Below are positions 1-9,580 of a DNA stretch of 64,000 bases, in pieces. The position numbers and the translations under genes are program-made. Location: assembly GCA_046328125.1 (NCBI GenBank), contig JAXLXF010000017.1, positions 1 through 64,000 of the forward strand, given 5' to 3'. The stretch is from JADZEM01 sp046328125 (GTDB taxonomy: Bacteria; Chloroflexota; UBA6077; JACCZL01). Below the pieces are notes generated by a model that worked only from the letters and a program-made list of their open reading frames with translations, was not told the origin of the DNA and did not search any database. Position 1 is the first letter of the stretch. Every line of letters starts with the position of its first letter.

Positions 1-1368
1 CTGGTCAGCCTTGGCTGCGCCAAGAACACCGTGGACTCCGAAGGCATCGGCCAGTTGTTGGCGGGCCAGGGATTCGAGCAGGTCGCAGACGCCGAGCGGG
101 CCGATCTGGTGGTGGTCAACACCTGCGGCTTCATCGACGCGGCCCGCCAGGAGTCGATCGACACGCTGCTGGAGCTCGGGCAGGCGAAGCGGCCGGGCCA
201 GAAACTGCTGGCGACCGGCTGCCTGACCGAGCGGTACGCCGACGAAGTGGCGCGCGAGATCCCGGAGATCGACGCGGTGGTCGGGGCGCGCAACTGGCAG
301 ACCGTGCCGCGCTTTGCCCGCGAGCTGACGGTCCTGCCAGCCGAGCCGCGCCAGCCGGGTAGCTCGCTCGACCTGATGGCGATCGCACCGAAAGGCACCA
401 TCGATCTGGAGATGCCGCGCCGCGTCGCGAACAGCCCGAGCGCGTACGTCAAGATCTCGGACGGCTGCAACCAGAAGTGCGCGTTCTGCGCGATTCCCGG
501 CATGAAGGGGCTGCTCGCCAGCAAGCCCCAGGCGCTCATCCTGAAGGAGATCGGCGAGCTGTTGGAGCAGGGCGTCCGCGAGGTGGTGCTCGTCGCCCAG
601 GACAGCACCAACTACGGGCGTGATTGGGGCGAGCGCGACGGCCTCGCGACCCTCCTCCGCGCCATCACCGACACCTATCCCGATTTGCCGTGGGTGCGGA
701 TCATGTACGCCTATCCGAGCCACGTCACCCAGTCGTTCCTGGAGGTGATGGCCGAGCGGCCGCAGGTGTGCAAATACTTCGACATGCCGCTGCAGCACAC
801 CCACCCGGAGACGCTCAGACGGATGCGGCGTCCCCATCGGCCGGTGGACGAGCTGCTGGGCTGGATTCGCTCGGTCGTGCCGGACGTGACCCTGCGCACG
901 ACGTTCATCACCGGCTTCCCCGGCGAGACCGAAGCCGAGCACAAGCACGTCGTGCGGTCGATCGAGACGCTCGGGTTCGGGCGGGTCGGCGTGTTCCTCT
1001 ACTCGGACGAGGAGGGTACGGCCTCGTTCGACCATCCGAACTGGATCGCGAAGAGCGTCAAGATGCGGCGGCGGCACGAGTTGATGGCGGCGGCCCAGGC
1101 AGCCTCTCGGCGCAGTAACGAGGCGCTGGTCGGGACGGTCCAGGAGGTGCTGATCGAGGGCGAGGGCGAGCTCGACGGGCGAGCGGTCCGGGTCGGGCGA
1201 TCTCGCCGCGACGCGCCCGAGGTGGACGGCGTGGTGTTCGTGGACGGCGCTGGAACGGTGGGCGAGATCGTCCAGGTCCGGGTGACCGCCGCGCTGGACT
1301 ACGATCTGGTCGGGGAGCCAGTGGGCGTGCCGGCCGGGCTGGCTGGTGTGGCCGCGTCACGAGCCTGA
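1..1368 (+). CDS. rimO: Ribosomal protein uS12 methylthiotransferase RimO (5' end outside window)
   Basis: Radical-SAM enzyme that methylthiolates an aspartate of ribosomal protein S12. The frame is open from base 1 and already reads LVSLGCAKNTVDSEG, the RimO N-terminal motif, so only a few codons lie upstream of the window. The UPF0004 domain carries TCGFID near base 120. The radical-SAM cluster motif C-x3-C-x2-C is at bases 466-489 (SDGCNQKCAFCAIPG). A TRAM-like RNA-binding domain forms roughly the last 65 residues. No internal start should be used, because a GTG at base 31 would discard the conserved first Cys motif. The gene lies 143 nt upstream of recA. RimO rather than MiaB follows from the N-terminal motif and the absence of MiaB-specific blocks. 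Confidence 0.96.
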   Translation: MVSLGCAKNTVDSEGIGQLLAGQGFEQVADAERADLVVVNTCGFIDAARQESIDTLLELGQAKRPGQKLLATGCLTERYADEVAREIPEIDAVVGARNWQTVPRFARELTVLPAEPRQPGSSLDLMAIAPKGTIDLEMPRRVANSPSAYVKISDGCNQKCAFCAIPGMKGLLASKPQALILKEIGELLEQGVREVVLVAQDSTNYGRDWGERDGLATLLRAITDTYPDLPWVRIMYAYPSHVTQSFLEVMAERPQVCKYFDMPLQHTHPETLRRMRRPHRPVDELLGWIRSVVPDVTLRTTFITGFPGETEAEHKHVVRSIETLGFGRVGVFLYSDEEGTASFDHPNWIAKSVKMRRRHELMAAAQAASRRSNEALVGTVQEVLIEGEGELDGRAVRVGRSRRDAPEVDGVVFVDGAGTVGEIVQVRVTAALDYDLVGEPVGVPAGLAGVAASRA

Positions 1369-1418
1369 CACAGCGAGTATCTGGATCGAAATTCCACGCC
1401 AGCACCCCTGGTAATCTA

Positions 1419-1436
1419 GAACAGGTGTGCTATACT
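1419..1436 (+). promoter_or_regulatory. recA promoter -10 with overlapping LexA-like box
   Basis: An extended -10, TGC then TATACT, sits at 1428-1436. Abutting it is GAACAGGTGTGC (1419-1430), one mismatch from the Gram-positive LexA consensus GAAC-N4-GTTC. No convincing -35 is seen. A LexA box overlapping the recA promoter is the expected SOS arrangement. The sequence match is direct; LexA binding is inferred. Confidence 0.55.
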
Positions 1437-1511
1437 GAAGGAGGTGCGGGGGTGCCGCCACGAGATCGACAGAGCCCGGCCAGGCCGCCGGCTCCACCCC
1501 AGGGAGGCAGC

Positions 1512-2572
<1,061 letters not shown>

Positions 2573-2573
<1 letters not shown>

Positions 2574-3223
2574 TGTCTCCTCGCGTGGACGGCGTGATTA
2601 GCGCCGTCGAGCAGCAGGAGCGCCGGGGTGGCCGGCGCTCCAACGTCTACGTTGACGGCCGGTTCGCCTTCAGTCTGGACGCCGAGCTCGCGGCTCAGCT
2701 CCACGTCGGCGATCCGATCTCGATGGAGCAGCACGCTGCGCTCGTCGTCAAAGACCAGCAGGCTCGTGCTTACGACGCCGCGTTGCGCTTCCTGGGGCCG
2801 CGCCCCCGCAGCGAGCGCGAGATCCGCGACCGCCTCGCCCGCCACGACTTCGATCCACAGATCGTGGACGGCGTGGTCGCCCGGCTGCGCCGCCTGAAGC
2901 TCGTGGACGATGCCGCGTTCGCCGAGTACTGGGTCGAGCAGCGCGCCACGCACAAGCCGCGTGGCGCGCGCCTGCTGAAGCAGGAGCTCCGACAGAAGGG
3001 CGTCAGCCAGGACGTGGTCGCGGAGGCGCTGCCCGAGGACGACGATGCTGAGGGCGCCTACCGGGCGGCCTACCGCAAGGCCGTCAGCTTGCGCGCCTTC
3101 GACGAGCGCACGTTCAAGCAGCGGCTCGGCGGCTTCCTCCAGCGGCGCGGCTACGGCTACGAGACGGTCCGCTCGGTGGTGGAGCGCCTCTGGAGCGAGA
3201 CGAGCGAGAAGGCCGTGGGTTGA
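2573..3223 (+). CDS. recX: RecA regulatory protein RecX
   Basis: 216-aa modulator of RecA filaments. The ATG at 2573 shares its A with the recA TAA stop, which indicates translational coupling. The tandem three-helix RecX repeats are visible: ALRFLGPRPRSEREIRDRLA, then LVDDAAFAEYWVEQRATHKP with GARLLKQELRQKGV, then KAVSLRAFDERTFKQRLGGF. The open frame runs far upstream inside recA, but only the part from 2573 resembles RecX. The stop codon TGA (3221-3223) lies inside the left arm of a palindromic repeat, so the last residues (VG) are encoded by the repeat. Confidence 0.95.
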
Positions 3224-3322
3224 AACCCACGTCTACCATTGGTGCGTGGCTACGCCACACCGGAGACAGTCAGCTCGTCGCGTAGCGACTGAAGGATGGT
3301 AGACGTGGGTTTCAACCCACGG
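3213..3322 (+). repeat. 110-bp palindromic element between convergent recX and pyrD
   Basis: Perfect 27-bp inverted arms at 3213-3239 and 3296-3322. Each arm begins with its own hairpin GTGGGTT-GA-AACCCAC. The loop holds two further hairpins, GTGGC-TAC-GCCAC and GTCGC-GTA-GCGAC. The arms supply the TGA stop of recX on the plus strand and of pyrD on the minus strand, both reading ...VG-stop. There is no ORF inside. It could act as a bidirectional termination or mRNA-protecting structure. Confidence 0.8.
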
Positions 3323-4340
3323 ACTGGGCAGCGCGGGCGCTCGTCGGGTGGGCCGCCCCGATCAGCTCGGACACGTCCGCGATGCCGTGCTTGGCCAGGT
3401 ACGCGGTCAGGCCGTCCACGATCTCGGTGGCCGTGCGCGGATTCACGAAGCTCGCCGTGCCGACCTGGACCGCCGTCGCGCCGGCCAGCAGGTACTGGAG
3501 CGCATCCTCGGTGCTGGTCACGCCGCCCACGCCGACCACCGGTACGCTAACTGACTGGGTGATCTGGTAGACCATCCGCACGATGACGGGGCGCACGGCC
3601 GGGCCGCTCAGGCCGCCAGTCCGGTTCGCGAGGTACGGCCGGCGGCGGTCCACGTCGATCGACATGCCGAGCAGCGTGTTGGCGACCGAGAGCGCGTCCG
3701 CGCCGGCGTCCTCGACCGCCTGCGCGATCTCGACGATGTTGCCGACGTTTGGCGACAGCTTCACCATCAGCGGCAGGCTGCTGACCGCCCGGCACGCGCG
3801 CGTCACCGCCGCCGCCGAGCCGGCGTCGTCCGCGAACAGGCGCCCACCATCGCGGATGTTCGGGCAGGAGATGTTCACCTCCAGGCCGGCGATGCCCGGC
3901 ACACCGTCCAATGTCCCGGCCAGCTCCTCGAACTCGCCACTCGACTCGCCCGAGATGTTGGCGATCACCGGCACCGACCAGCGCGCCCAGATCGGCGCCT
4001 TGTCCCGGACCACGGCCCGCAGCCCGACGTTTTGAAGCCCGATGGCGTTCAGCATCCCGGCCGGCGTCTCGGCGATCCGTGGGGGCGGGTTGCCGTCGCG
4101 GGGGCGGACGGTGATCCCCTTCGAGCAGATCGCGCCGATGCGCTGGATGTCTACCAGCGACTGATATTCGGTGCCGTAGCCAAACGTACCGGATGCCACG
4201 AGGACCGGATTCGCCAGCTCCAGGCCGTGCATGTTGTTCGGCGCGAGGTTCACCGACAGGCGCGGAGCAGCGGTTGCGCCGGACCTGGCAGCGCTGCCGT
4301 TCGGCCCGTGGATGCCGCTTTCAGGGCCGATCTCAGGCAT
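3312..4340 (-). CDS. pyrD: Dihydroorotate dehydrogenase, class 1B catalytic subunit
   Basis: Oxidises dihydroorotate to orotate with FMN and passes electrons to PyrK, ending in NAD. 342 aa. The N-terminal ~25 residues are a non-conserved extension before LSVNLAPNNMHGLELANPVL. FMN/substrate motifs SGTFGYG, GLQNVGL and NISCPNIRDGG are present. C159 in NISCPN is the catalytic base position of class 1 enzymes. Class 1B is supported by pyrK directly upstream. The ATG overlaps the end of pyrK by 8 nt. The stop lies in the right arm of the 3213-3322 repeat. Last gene of the pyr operon. Confidence 0.96.
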   Translation of the reverse strand: MPEIGPESGIHGPNGSAARSGATAAPRLSVNLAPNNMHGLELANPVLVASGTFGYGTEYQSLVDIQRIGAICSKGITVRPRDGNPPPRIAETPAGMLNAIGLQNVGLRAVVRDKAPIWARWSVPVIANISGESSGEFEELAGTLDGVPGIAGLEVNISCPNIRDGGRLFADDAGSAAAVTRACRAVSSLPLMVKLSPNVGNIVEIAQAVEDAGADALSVANTLLGMSIDVDRRRPYLANRTGGLSGPAVRPVIVRMVYQITQSVSVPVVGVGGVTSTEDALQYLLAGATAVQVGTASFVNPRTATEIVDGLTAYLAKHGIADVSELIGAAHPTSARAAQSVG

Positions 4341-5133
4341 GGACGCCCTCCCAGGTCATCTCGTCGGCCGAGAAGACCGGACCATCGCGGCAGACGCGCT
4401 GATACCCCTTCCGGGTCATCACCACGCACCCGAGACAAACCCCCATCGCGCAGCCCATGTGCTGCTCCATCGCCAGCTGGACCGGCTTCCGCGAGCGCAT
4501 CGCGCCCGCCACGCCGAAGCGCTCGGGGCGGGTGAGGCGTGCTACCGCTTCCAGCATCGGCGTCGGGCCGCAGGCGTAGACCGCGTCGGACCAGTCCAGG
4601 TAGCGCGGCAGCAGGTCGGTGACGAAGCCGCGGTGGCCGAGCGAGCCGTCCACCGTCGCGACACTGTACTCGACGTCGGTCGGCAGCTCGTCGGCCGGGA
4701 ACACGTAATCGGCGGTGGCAGCCCCGACCAGCAGCACGACCTCGCAGCCTTGCTTGAGCGCATCCGTCGCGAGTGCCACCAGGGGCGCGACGCCGTAGCC
4801 GCCGCCGACCATCGCCAGCCGCCGTGCCGAGCGGTCCAGGTCGAACGGCCGGCCGAGCGGCCCGAGCACGTCCAGCTCCGACCCGACCGCCGCGTTCGCG
4901 ATGATCTGGCTACCGTCTCCGACCTCGCGGACCATCAGCGAGACGCCTTTGGGTCGAATACGGAAGATGCTCATCGGGCGGCGCAGGAGCGGGTCCCACT
5001 GCGGCGAGCAGCGGATGTGGACGAACTGGCCCGGCTTCGACGCCTTCCCGAGCGCCGGGCTTGCCACGTCCACGATGTGGGTGCCGGGCATCACCAGCTC
5101 GTTGCCAGTCACGGTCACGCGGTGCAGGTCCAT
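4333..5133 (-). CDS. pyrK: Dihydroorotate dehydrogenase electron-transfer subunit PyrK
   Basis: FAD and 2Fe-2S subunit that links PyrD to NAD. 266 aa from the ATG at 5133; a TTG one codon upstream is less likely. FAD-binding RRPMSI is near residue 51. The NAD-binding region GGGYGVAPLVALA is near 110. The iron-sulfur ligands are C228, C233, C236 and C248 (C-x4-C-x2-C-x11-C), as in PyrK. The start overlaps the carB stop by one base (TGATG), and the 3' end overlaps pyrD by 8 nt, consistent with equimolar complex formation. Confidence 0.95.
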   Translation of the reverse strand: MDLHRVTVTGNELVMPGTHIVDVASPALGKASKPGQFVHIRCSPQWDPLLRRPMSIFRIRPKGVSLMVREVGDGSQIIANAAVGSELDVLGPLGRPFDLDRSARRLAMVGGGYGVAPLVALATDALKQGCEVVLLVGAATADYVFPADELPTDVEYSVATVDGSLGHRGFVTDLLPRYLDWSDAVYACGPTPMLEAVARLTRPERFGVAGAMRSRKPVQLAMEQHMGCAMGVCLGCVVMTRKGYQRVCRDGPVFSADEMTWEGVHA

Positions 5134-8100
5134 CAACTGACACCCTGTTCGACCGGCCGCTCGGAGGTCGGGCGACCGGCGACGTACTCCGCGAGCGGGC
5201 GCGCCCGAAGCGGCTCGCCGGCCCGCGTCACCACCTGCACGGCGATCTTGGCCGTGTCGATCGAGGTGAAGCAGGGGATGCGACGCTCGACGGCCGCGCG
5301 GCGGATCTGGAATCCGTCCTTGAGCGGCCCGCGCCGCCCGCTGACCGTGTTGACGACCGCGCCGACCAGCCCGCCCTCGATGGCGTCCAGCACGTTCGGG
5401 TGGCCTTCGGAGAGCCGCTTGGTGATCTGCTGGACGGACAGACCGAGCCCCTGGATCATCCGCGCGGTGCCCTCGGTCGCGAGCAGCGGGTGGCCCGCCT
5501 CGTGGAGCGCCCGGATCATCGGCAGCGCCTCTTCCTTGTCCTTGTCAGCCAGGGAGAGCAGGACCGGCGCCTGGCGCGGGATCATCGTGCTGGACGCGAT
5601 CAGCGCCTTCGCCATCGCCTGGTCGGCGTCCCAGTCCACGCCCATCACCTCGCCGGTCGATTTCATCTCCGGGCCAAGGTAGGTGTCCACCTGGGGCAGC
5701 TTGGACATCGAGAAGACTGGCGCCTTGACGGCCACCAGCCCGGTTTCCGGGTGCAGGCCGCCATGCCAGCCCTGGTCGCGCAGGCTCTCGCCGAGCAGCA
5801 CACGGGTGGCAAGATCGACCATCGGCACTTCGGTGACCTTGCTGATGAACGGGATCGTGCGGCTGGAGCGCGGGTTCGCTTCGAGGACGTACACCTCGTC
5901 GCGGTACACCACGTACTGGACGTTGAACAGGCCGCGCACGCCCAATCCTACCCCGAGCCGCCGCGTGTACTCGACGATGGCGTCGCGCTGGGCGTCCGTG
6001 AGGGACTGGGCGGGGTAGATCGCGATGCTGTCGCCGGAGTGGACGCCAGCCCGCTCGACGTGCTCCATGATGCCGGGGATCAGCACCTCTTCGCCGTCGC
6101 AGACCGCGTCAACCTCGATCTCGCGCCCCTCGAGGTACTTGTCTACCAGGATCGGGCGCCCGCTCGCGATCTCCTCGGCCGAGCTGACATAGTCGGTCAG
6201 GTCGTCGTCGTTGTGGACGATCTCCATGCCCCAGCCGCCCAGGACGAACGAGGGCCGCACCAGGACGGGATAGCCGACGCGGTGCGCGATGGTGAGCGCC
6301 TGATCCGCCGTCAGGATGGCAGCCCCTGGCGGCTGCGGAATCTGGAGTCGGCGAGCCAGATCCTCGAACAGGTAGCGGTCCTCTGCCAGGTCCACGCTGC
6401 GGGCACCGCCGCCGAGCAGGCTGGCGCCGCCACGGTCGAGCGGATCGGCCAGGTTGACCGCCGTCTGACCGCCGAACTGGAAGACGACGGGCGTGTCGCT
6501 GGCCTCGCCACGAGGAGACTCGTTCTCCAGGATGTCGAGGACGCTCTCGGAGTCGAGCGGCTCGAAGTACAGCCGCGACGATGCGTCGAAGTCGGTGCTG
6601 ACCGTCTCGGGGTTGCTGTTGATCAGGATGCTCTGGACGTCGGTGGACTCCAGCGCCGACGCCGCCCGCACCGAGCAGTAGTCGAACTCGATCCCCTGGC
6701 CGATCCGGATCGGCCCGGAGCCGAGGATCGCGGCCTTCTTCCCTTCGAGCGGCTCGGCCTCGTTCTCTTGCTCGTACGAGCCGTAAAAATACGGTGTGGC
6801 GGCCTCGAATTCGGCGGCGCAGGTGTCCACCATCTTGTAGACCGGCCGCAGCCCCCAGCCCTTGCGCCGCGCCCGGACCTGGGCCGCGCCCTCGTCCGAG
6901 AGCGTGCCGATCTGGGCGTCCGAGAATCCAAGCCGCTTCGCCTGCTGCACCAGCGCGCGGTTCAGCGGCTCGCCGAGGAGGCGGCGCTCCATCTGGGCGA
7001 TCCGCTCCATCTTGTGAGTGAAGAACGGGTCGATCCCGGAGCGCGCCTCGATCTCGTCGCGCGTGATGCCGCGTCGTAGCGCCGCCAGGATCGCCCAGAG
7101 GCGCACGTCGTTCGGCGTCTCGATCAGCTCCCAGATGGCGTCCAGGCCGCCGGGACCGCTCCAGGAGGGGTCTTCCCAGAGCAGGTTGCGGCCCCGGAAC
7201 TCCAGCGAGCGGATCGCCTTCTGGAGCGCGCCCTCGAAGGTCCGGTCGATCGCCATCACCTCGCCGGTCGCCTTCATCTGGGTGCCGAGGTCGCGGTTGC
7301 CGGTGCCGAACTTGTCGAACGGGAAGCGCGGGATCTTGATAACGAGGTAGTCCAGCGACGGCTCGAAGGCGGCGGTGGTCCGCTGGGTGACGGCGTTGGG
7401 GATCTCGTCCAGGCGCTTGCCGATGGCGATCTTGGCCGAGACCCGGGCGATGGGGTAGCCCGTCGCCTTCGAGGCCAGCGCCGACGAACGACTGACGCGC
7501 GGGTTCACCTCGATCACGTAATACTGGCGCGACTTCGGGTCGAGCGCGAACTGGACGTTGCAGCCGCCCCGGATGTCGAGCGCGCGGATGATCTTGATCG
7601 CGGCGGTCCGCAGCATCTGGTACTCGTGGTCGGAGAGGGTCTGGCTGGGCGCGACCACGATCGAGTCGCCGGTGTGGACGCCCATCGGATCGATGTTCTC
7701 CATGTTGCAGACCACGATGCAGGTGTCGGCGGCGTCGCGAAGCACCTCGTACTCGAGCTCCTTCCAGCCGATCAGCGACTGCTCGACCAGCACCTGGGTG
7801 ACCGGGCTGGCCGAGAGGCCGGAGGCGGCCACCCGCCGCAGCTCCTCCGCGTCGCGGGCCTGCCCGCCGCCGGTCCCGCCGAGGGTGAAGGCCGGCCGCA
7901 CGATGACCGGGTAGCCGTTCGAGCTGGCGAACTCCAGCGCTTCCTCGACGGTGTTCGCCGTGGCGCTCGCCGGCACCGGCTCTCCAATCCGGATCAGCAT
8001 CTGCTTGAACAGGTCGCGGTCTTCCGCCATCTCGATGGATTCGATGCGGGTGCCGATCAGCCGCGCGCCGTGCCGCTCGAAGACGCCAGCCTTGGCGCAG

Positions 8101-8435
8101 GCGACCGCCAGGTTCAGGCCGGTCTGCCCGCCCAGCGTCGCCAGTACGCCGTCCGGGCGCTCGCGCCGCACGACGTCCTCGACCATCTCGACCGTCAGCG
8201 GCTCGATGTACGTGACGTCGGCGACGCCTGGATCGGTCATGATCGTGGCCGGGTTCGAGTTGATCAGGACGGTCTGGACGCCTTCCTCGCGGAGCGAGCG
8301 GCACGCCTGGGTGCCGGCGTAGTCGAACTCGGCGGCCTGTCCGATCACGATCGGGCCAGAGCCGATAACGAGCACTTTTCGGGGGCGATCCGACGAGCCG
8401 AGCGTCGAATCGGGGGGTGAGACGGGATCGGTCAC
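5133..8435 (-). CDS. carB: Carbamoyl-phosphate synthase large subunit
   Basis: Makes carbamoyl phosphate from bicarbonate, ammonia (delivered by CarA) and two ATP. 1100 aa, slightly longer than the 1073 of E. coli because of about 18 non-conserved N-terminal residues before KVLVIGSGPIVIGQAAEFDY. Two ATP-grasp halves are evident; the second begins near KKAAILGSGPIRIGQGIEFD. A C-terminal MGS-like allosteric domain contains LLATEGTARMIQGLG. The GTG start overlaps the carA stop by 4 nt (GTGA). The full-length frame shows no interruption. Third-from-last gene of the operon, before pyrK and pyrD. Confidence 0.97.
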   Translation of the reverse strand: MTDPVSPPDSTLGSSDRPRKVLVIGSGPIVIGQAAEFDYAGTQACRSLREEGVQTVLINSNPATIMTDPGVADVTYIEPLTVEMVEDVVRRERPDGVLATLGGQTGLNLAVACAKAGVFERHGARLIGTRIESIEMAEDRDLFKQMLIRIGEPVPASATANTVEEALEFASSNGYPVIVRPAFTLGGTGGGQARDAEELRRVAASGLSASPVTQVLVEQSLIGWKELEYEVLRDAADTCIVVCNMENIDPMGVHTGDSIVVAPSQTLSDHEYQMLRTAAIKIIRALDIRGGCNVQFALDPKSRQYYVIEVNPRVSRSSALASKATGYPIARVSAKIAIGKRLDEIPNAVTQRTTAAFEPSLDYLVIKIPRFPFDKFGTGNRDLGTQMKATGEVMAIDRTFEGALQKAIRSLEFRGRNLLWEDPSWSGPGGLDAIWELIETPNDVRLWAILAALRRGITRDEIEARSGIDPFFTHKMERIAQMERRLLGEPLNRALVQQAKRLGFSDAQIGTLSDEGAAQVRARRKGWGLRPVYKMVDTCAAEFEAATPYFYGSYEQENEAEPLEGKKAAILGSGPIRIGQGIEFDYCSVRAASALESTDVQSILINSNPETVSTDFDASSRLYFEPLDSESVLDILENESPRGEASDTPVVFQFGGQTAVNLADPLDRGGASLLGGGARSVDLAEDRYLFEDLARRLQIPQPPGAAILTADQALTIAHRVGYPVLVRPSFVLGGWGMEIVHNDDDLTDYVSSAEEIASGRPILVDKYLEGREIEVDAVCDGEEVLIPGIMEHVERAGVHSGDSIAIYPAQSLTDAQRDAIVEYTRRLGVGLGVRGLFNVQYVVYRDEVYVLEANPRSSRTIPFISKVTEVPMVDLATRVLLGESLRDQGWHGGLHPETGLVAVKAPVFSMSKLPQVDTYLGPEMKSTGEVMGVDWDADQAMAKALIASSTMIPRQAPVLLSLADKDKEEALPMIRALHEAGHPLLATEGTARMIQGLGLSVQQITKRLSEGHPNVLDAIEGGLVGAVVNTVSGRRGPLKDGFQIRRAAVERRIPCFTSIDTAKIAVQVVTRAGEPLRARPLAEYVAGRPTSERPVEQGVS

Positions 8436-9580
8436 GCGGGCGCTCCACTGCGTCGTCGGGCCATCAGCTCGAAGAGATGGTCGAATTGTGGCTGACTATC
8501 TTGCGGTCCGGGACAGCCTTCCGGGTGAAACTGGACGGAGAAGACCGGCAGCTCGCGGTGGTGCAAGCCCTCCACCGAGCCGTCATTCAGACTGACGTGG
8601 CTGACGTCGAAGCCGCTGGCGTCGAGGGCCGGGCCGGCCTCGACCTGGAACTCGTGGTTCTGGCTGGTGATCGCCACCCGGCCGGTCGGCAGCTCCTTGA
8701 CGGGGTGGTTGCCGCCGTGGTGCCCGAACGGCAGCCGCTTCGTGTGAGCGCCAGCCGCCTGTCCGATGATCTGGTGCCCGAGGCAGATGCCCATCACCGG
8801 GATGCCGAGCGGGATCAGGCGGCGCGTCGTCTCGACGGCCTCGGCGAGCTGAGCCGGGTCGCCGGGGCCGTTGGACAGCACGATGCCGTCCGGCTGGCGC
8901 GCGACGATCTCGTCCACCCCGGCGTCCCAGGTCAGCAGCTCGACCTCGGCGCCGCGCCGCTGGAGCGAGCGGGCGATGTTCGCCTTGTAACCGTAGTCGA
9001 TCAGCACGATCCTGCCGCGACCTCCCGATCCGTCATCGGGCAGCGGCGAGATCGTCGAGACCTCGGGGATCAGCAGCTTCTCGGAGAGCGGCGTGACCTC
9101 ACGCGCCTCCTCCCTGAGCCGTTCGAGGTCGTCAGCTGAGAAGCCGCGCGGGCCGGCCTGCCGGATCACGGCCCGCAGCGCGCCGCGCGAGCGCAGCCGC
9201 CGCGTCAATGCGCGGGTGTCGATCCCTTCGAGGCCCGGCACGTCCCATCTCGCGAGATAGGCGCTCAAGTCCTCGTAGCTGTCCCAGTGGTTCGGGAGGT
9301 CGGCCAGCTCGCGGACGAGCAGGGCCGTCAGGAGCGGCCTTGACGACTCGGCGGCGGCCTTCGAGATGCCGTAGTTGCCGACCTGGGGATGGGTCAGCAC
9401 GACCATCTGGCCTCGATAAGACGGGTCGGTGCAGATCTCCTGATAGCCGGTCATGCCGGTGTTGAAGACGACCTCGCCATCCACGTCCACCGCCGCGCCG
9501 AAGCCTCGCCCGACGAAGACGGTGCCGTCTTCCAGCACCAGGGCGGTCTCTCTCACCGTCTCAGCCATAGCGGTTGTCAC
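8432..9580 (-). CDS. carA: Carbamoyl-phosphate synthase small (glutaminase) subunit
   Basis: Hydrolyses glutamine and channels ammonia to CarB. 382 aa. The N-terminal CPSase-small domain contains GEVVFNTGMTGYQEICTDPS. The class I glutamine amidotransferase domain has the nucleophile C266 in MGICLGHQ and the His/Glu pair in QFHPEG. The GTG start at 9580 directly follows the pyrC stop and has GAGGTG nine bases upstream. An in-frame ATG at 9568 is an alternative. The GTGA overlap with carB suggests coupled translation of the two subunits. Confidence 0.97.
   Translation of the reverse strand: MTTAMAETVRETALVLEDGTVFVGRGFGAAVDVDGEVVFNTGMTGYQEICTDPSYRGQMVVLTHPQVGNYGISKAAAESSRPLLTALLVRELADLPNHWDSYEDLSAYLARWDVPGLEGIDTRALTRRLRSRGALRAVIRQAGPRGFSADDLERLREEAREVTPLSEKLLIPEVSTISPLPDDGSGGRGRIVLIDYGYKANIARSLQRRGAEVELLTWDAGVDEIVARQPDGIVLSNGPGDPAQLAEAVETTRRLIPLGIPVMGICLGHQIIGQAAGAHTKRLPFGHHGGNHPVKELPTGRVAITSQNHEFQVEAGPALDASGFDVSHVSLNDGSVEGLHHRELPVFSVQFHPEGCPGPQDSQPQFDHLFELMARRRSGAPA

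Noticed and set aside
5061..7079. 672-codon open frame on the plus strand opposite carB
   Set aside because: Antisense shadow of a high-GC gene. Composition is His/Asp/Arg-rich with no family resemblance, and carB is unambiguous.
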